Source: Streptococcus oralis (GTDB taxonomy: Bacteria > Bacillota > Bacilli > Lactobacillales > Streptococcaceae). Taken from it: a DNA stretch of 6,361 nucleotides. The notes beneath the pieces were generated by a model. It was not told the DNA's origin and did not search any database. It was given only the letters and a program-made list of their open reading frames with translations. The stretch spans positions 1 through 6,361 of the forward strand of contig CAJPKC010000073.1 of the NCBI GenBank assembly GCA_905370255.1, in the 5' to 3' direction. Position 1 is the stretch's first letter, and the number at the start of each line of letters is the position of its first letter. Both the position numbers and the translations under genes were made by a program. Shown piece after piece: positions 6,133-6,361 of the stretch.

Positions 6133-6166
6133 AAAAAAGACATCCAAGAGCAAACTCTTGAATGTC
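6133..6166 (-). terminator. Rho-independent terminator downstream of the rpsI 3' end
   Basis: On the minus strand GACATTCAAGAG (6166-6155) pairs with CTCTTGGATGTC (6150-6139) with one mismatch and a 4-base loop, and is followed by TTTTTT (6138-6133). It lies 26 bases after the rpsI stop codon and is presumably the native rpsI terminator. Confidence 0.85.
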
Positions 6167-6192
6167 TGTAAAGTTTGATATAATCGTATTGA

Positions 6193-6243
6193 TTAACGTT
6201 TTGAGAACTGACTAGCTTTACGAGCTTTCTTAAGACCTGGTTT
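6193..6243 (-). pseudogene. rpsI: Displaced 3' end of rpsI (ribosomal protein S9), probable att site
   Basis: The minus strand encodes KPGLKKARKASQFSKR and a stop. This matches the conserved C-terminus of bacterial S9, whose E. coli counterpart also ends in QFSKR and whose tail reaches the ribosomal P-site. In a normal gene the preceding residues are of the type RMVERK. Here the same frame reads LFLVQLKFILS and hits a stop at 6343-6345 without any start codon. Only 16 codons are therefore genuine, and this is not a working gene. An essential gene cannot be lost, so an intact copy must exist elsewhere. The 3' end of rpsI is known as an insertion site of streptococcal integrative elements, so this is best read as the attachment-site copy at the far end of such an element. 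The fragment identity is firm; the att interpretation is inference. Confidence 0.8.
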
Positions 6244-6361
6244 GGAAAGTATGAATTTCAGTTGGACTAAAAACAGCGTAATATCAAGACTTTTCTCCGC
6301 TTTTATAAAAGCGTTTTTCCAATCAAATTCAACTAATTTTATCTAAATGGTGTGGATTTTA
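6244..6361. mobile_element. Probable terminal segment of an integrative element in rpsI (only the end visible)
   Basis: Sequence right of the rpsI fragment no longer matches rpsI and is A+T-rich. It holds a perfect 16-base palindrome at 6298-6313 followed by five T. No convincing gene is seen: a 31-codon plus-strand frame from 6251 has only a weak upstream GGAAAG. No integrase is visible, so the assignment rests on the abrupt break in the rpsI sequence. Confidence 0.5.
6298..6318 (+). repeat. Perfect palindrome CGCTTTTATAAAAGCG with T-tail
   Basis: A 16-base perfect inverted repeat at 6298-6313, followed by TTTTT on the plus strand. It could be a weak terminator or a protein-binding site near the end of the putative integrated element. 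Confidence 0.5.

Noticed and set aside
6193..6342. A 49-codon fusion gene ending in the S9 tail
   Set aside because: The frame is open from 6342 to the rpsI stop but contains no ATG, GTG or TTG start codon, so it is an att-junction artefact rather than a gene.
6251..6346. A 31-codon plus-strand frame beginning MNFSW
   Set aside because: It has only a weak GGAAAG upstream, spans a perfect palindrome, and has no recognisable sequence.
1..6361. CRISPR arrays, tRNA or rRNA genes, insertion sequences with transposase
   Set aside because: I saw no regularly spaced repeats, no tRNA-like cloverleaf or rRNA stretches, and no transposase frame or terminal inverted repeats in the window.

Overview
The window looks like chromosome of an oral streptococcus, probably the sanguinis/gordonii group. 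The signs are a FruA-type fructanase with a streptococcal YSIRK/KxGKxW-like signal peptide, low-GC codon use, strong AAGGAGG-type ribosome binding sites, and a fragment matching the C-terminus of streptococcal ribosomal protein S9. The species assignment is inference.

Layout. Positions 1-1111 (minus) hold the first 370 codons of a secreted fructan hydrolase (fruA) that runs off the left edge. Its roughly 280-base upstream region carries a CcpA (cre)-like site, TGTCA palindromes and a leader with two miniature reading frames. Positions 1391-3594 (minus) are a two-gene operon: a DAACS-family carboxylate/amino-acid:cation symporter followed by a RimK-like ATP-grasp ligase. It ends in a hairpin terminator. 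From about 3700 to 6130 the DNA is visibly more A+T-rich. It holds a small lipoprotein gene (minus) and, divergently, a translationally coupled pair (plus): a 75-residue single-pass membrane protein and a 378-residue GTPase with a C-terminal DUF697-like membrane-associated domain. The GTPase gene ends in a perfect bidirectional hairpin.

At the right end (6193-6243, minus) lie only the last 16 codons and stop of rpsI (ribosomal protein S9), followed by a strong terminator. Immediately upstream of those codons the S9 sequence stops abruptly and unrelated DNA begins. The rpsI 3' end is a known attachment site for streptococcal integrative elements. The best reading is therefore an att site displaced from the intact gene, with an integrated element starting near 6244 and extending to the right.

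How the genes may work together. The symporter and ligase are co-transcribed and could import and conjugate the same small carboxylate. FruA would release fructose outside the cell under carbon-catabolite control. The membrane protein and GTPase form a compact two-gene unit of unknown function in an accessory-looking block next to the integration site. Nearly matching terminators (30 of 35 bases) bound that block on both sides, in the same orientation.
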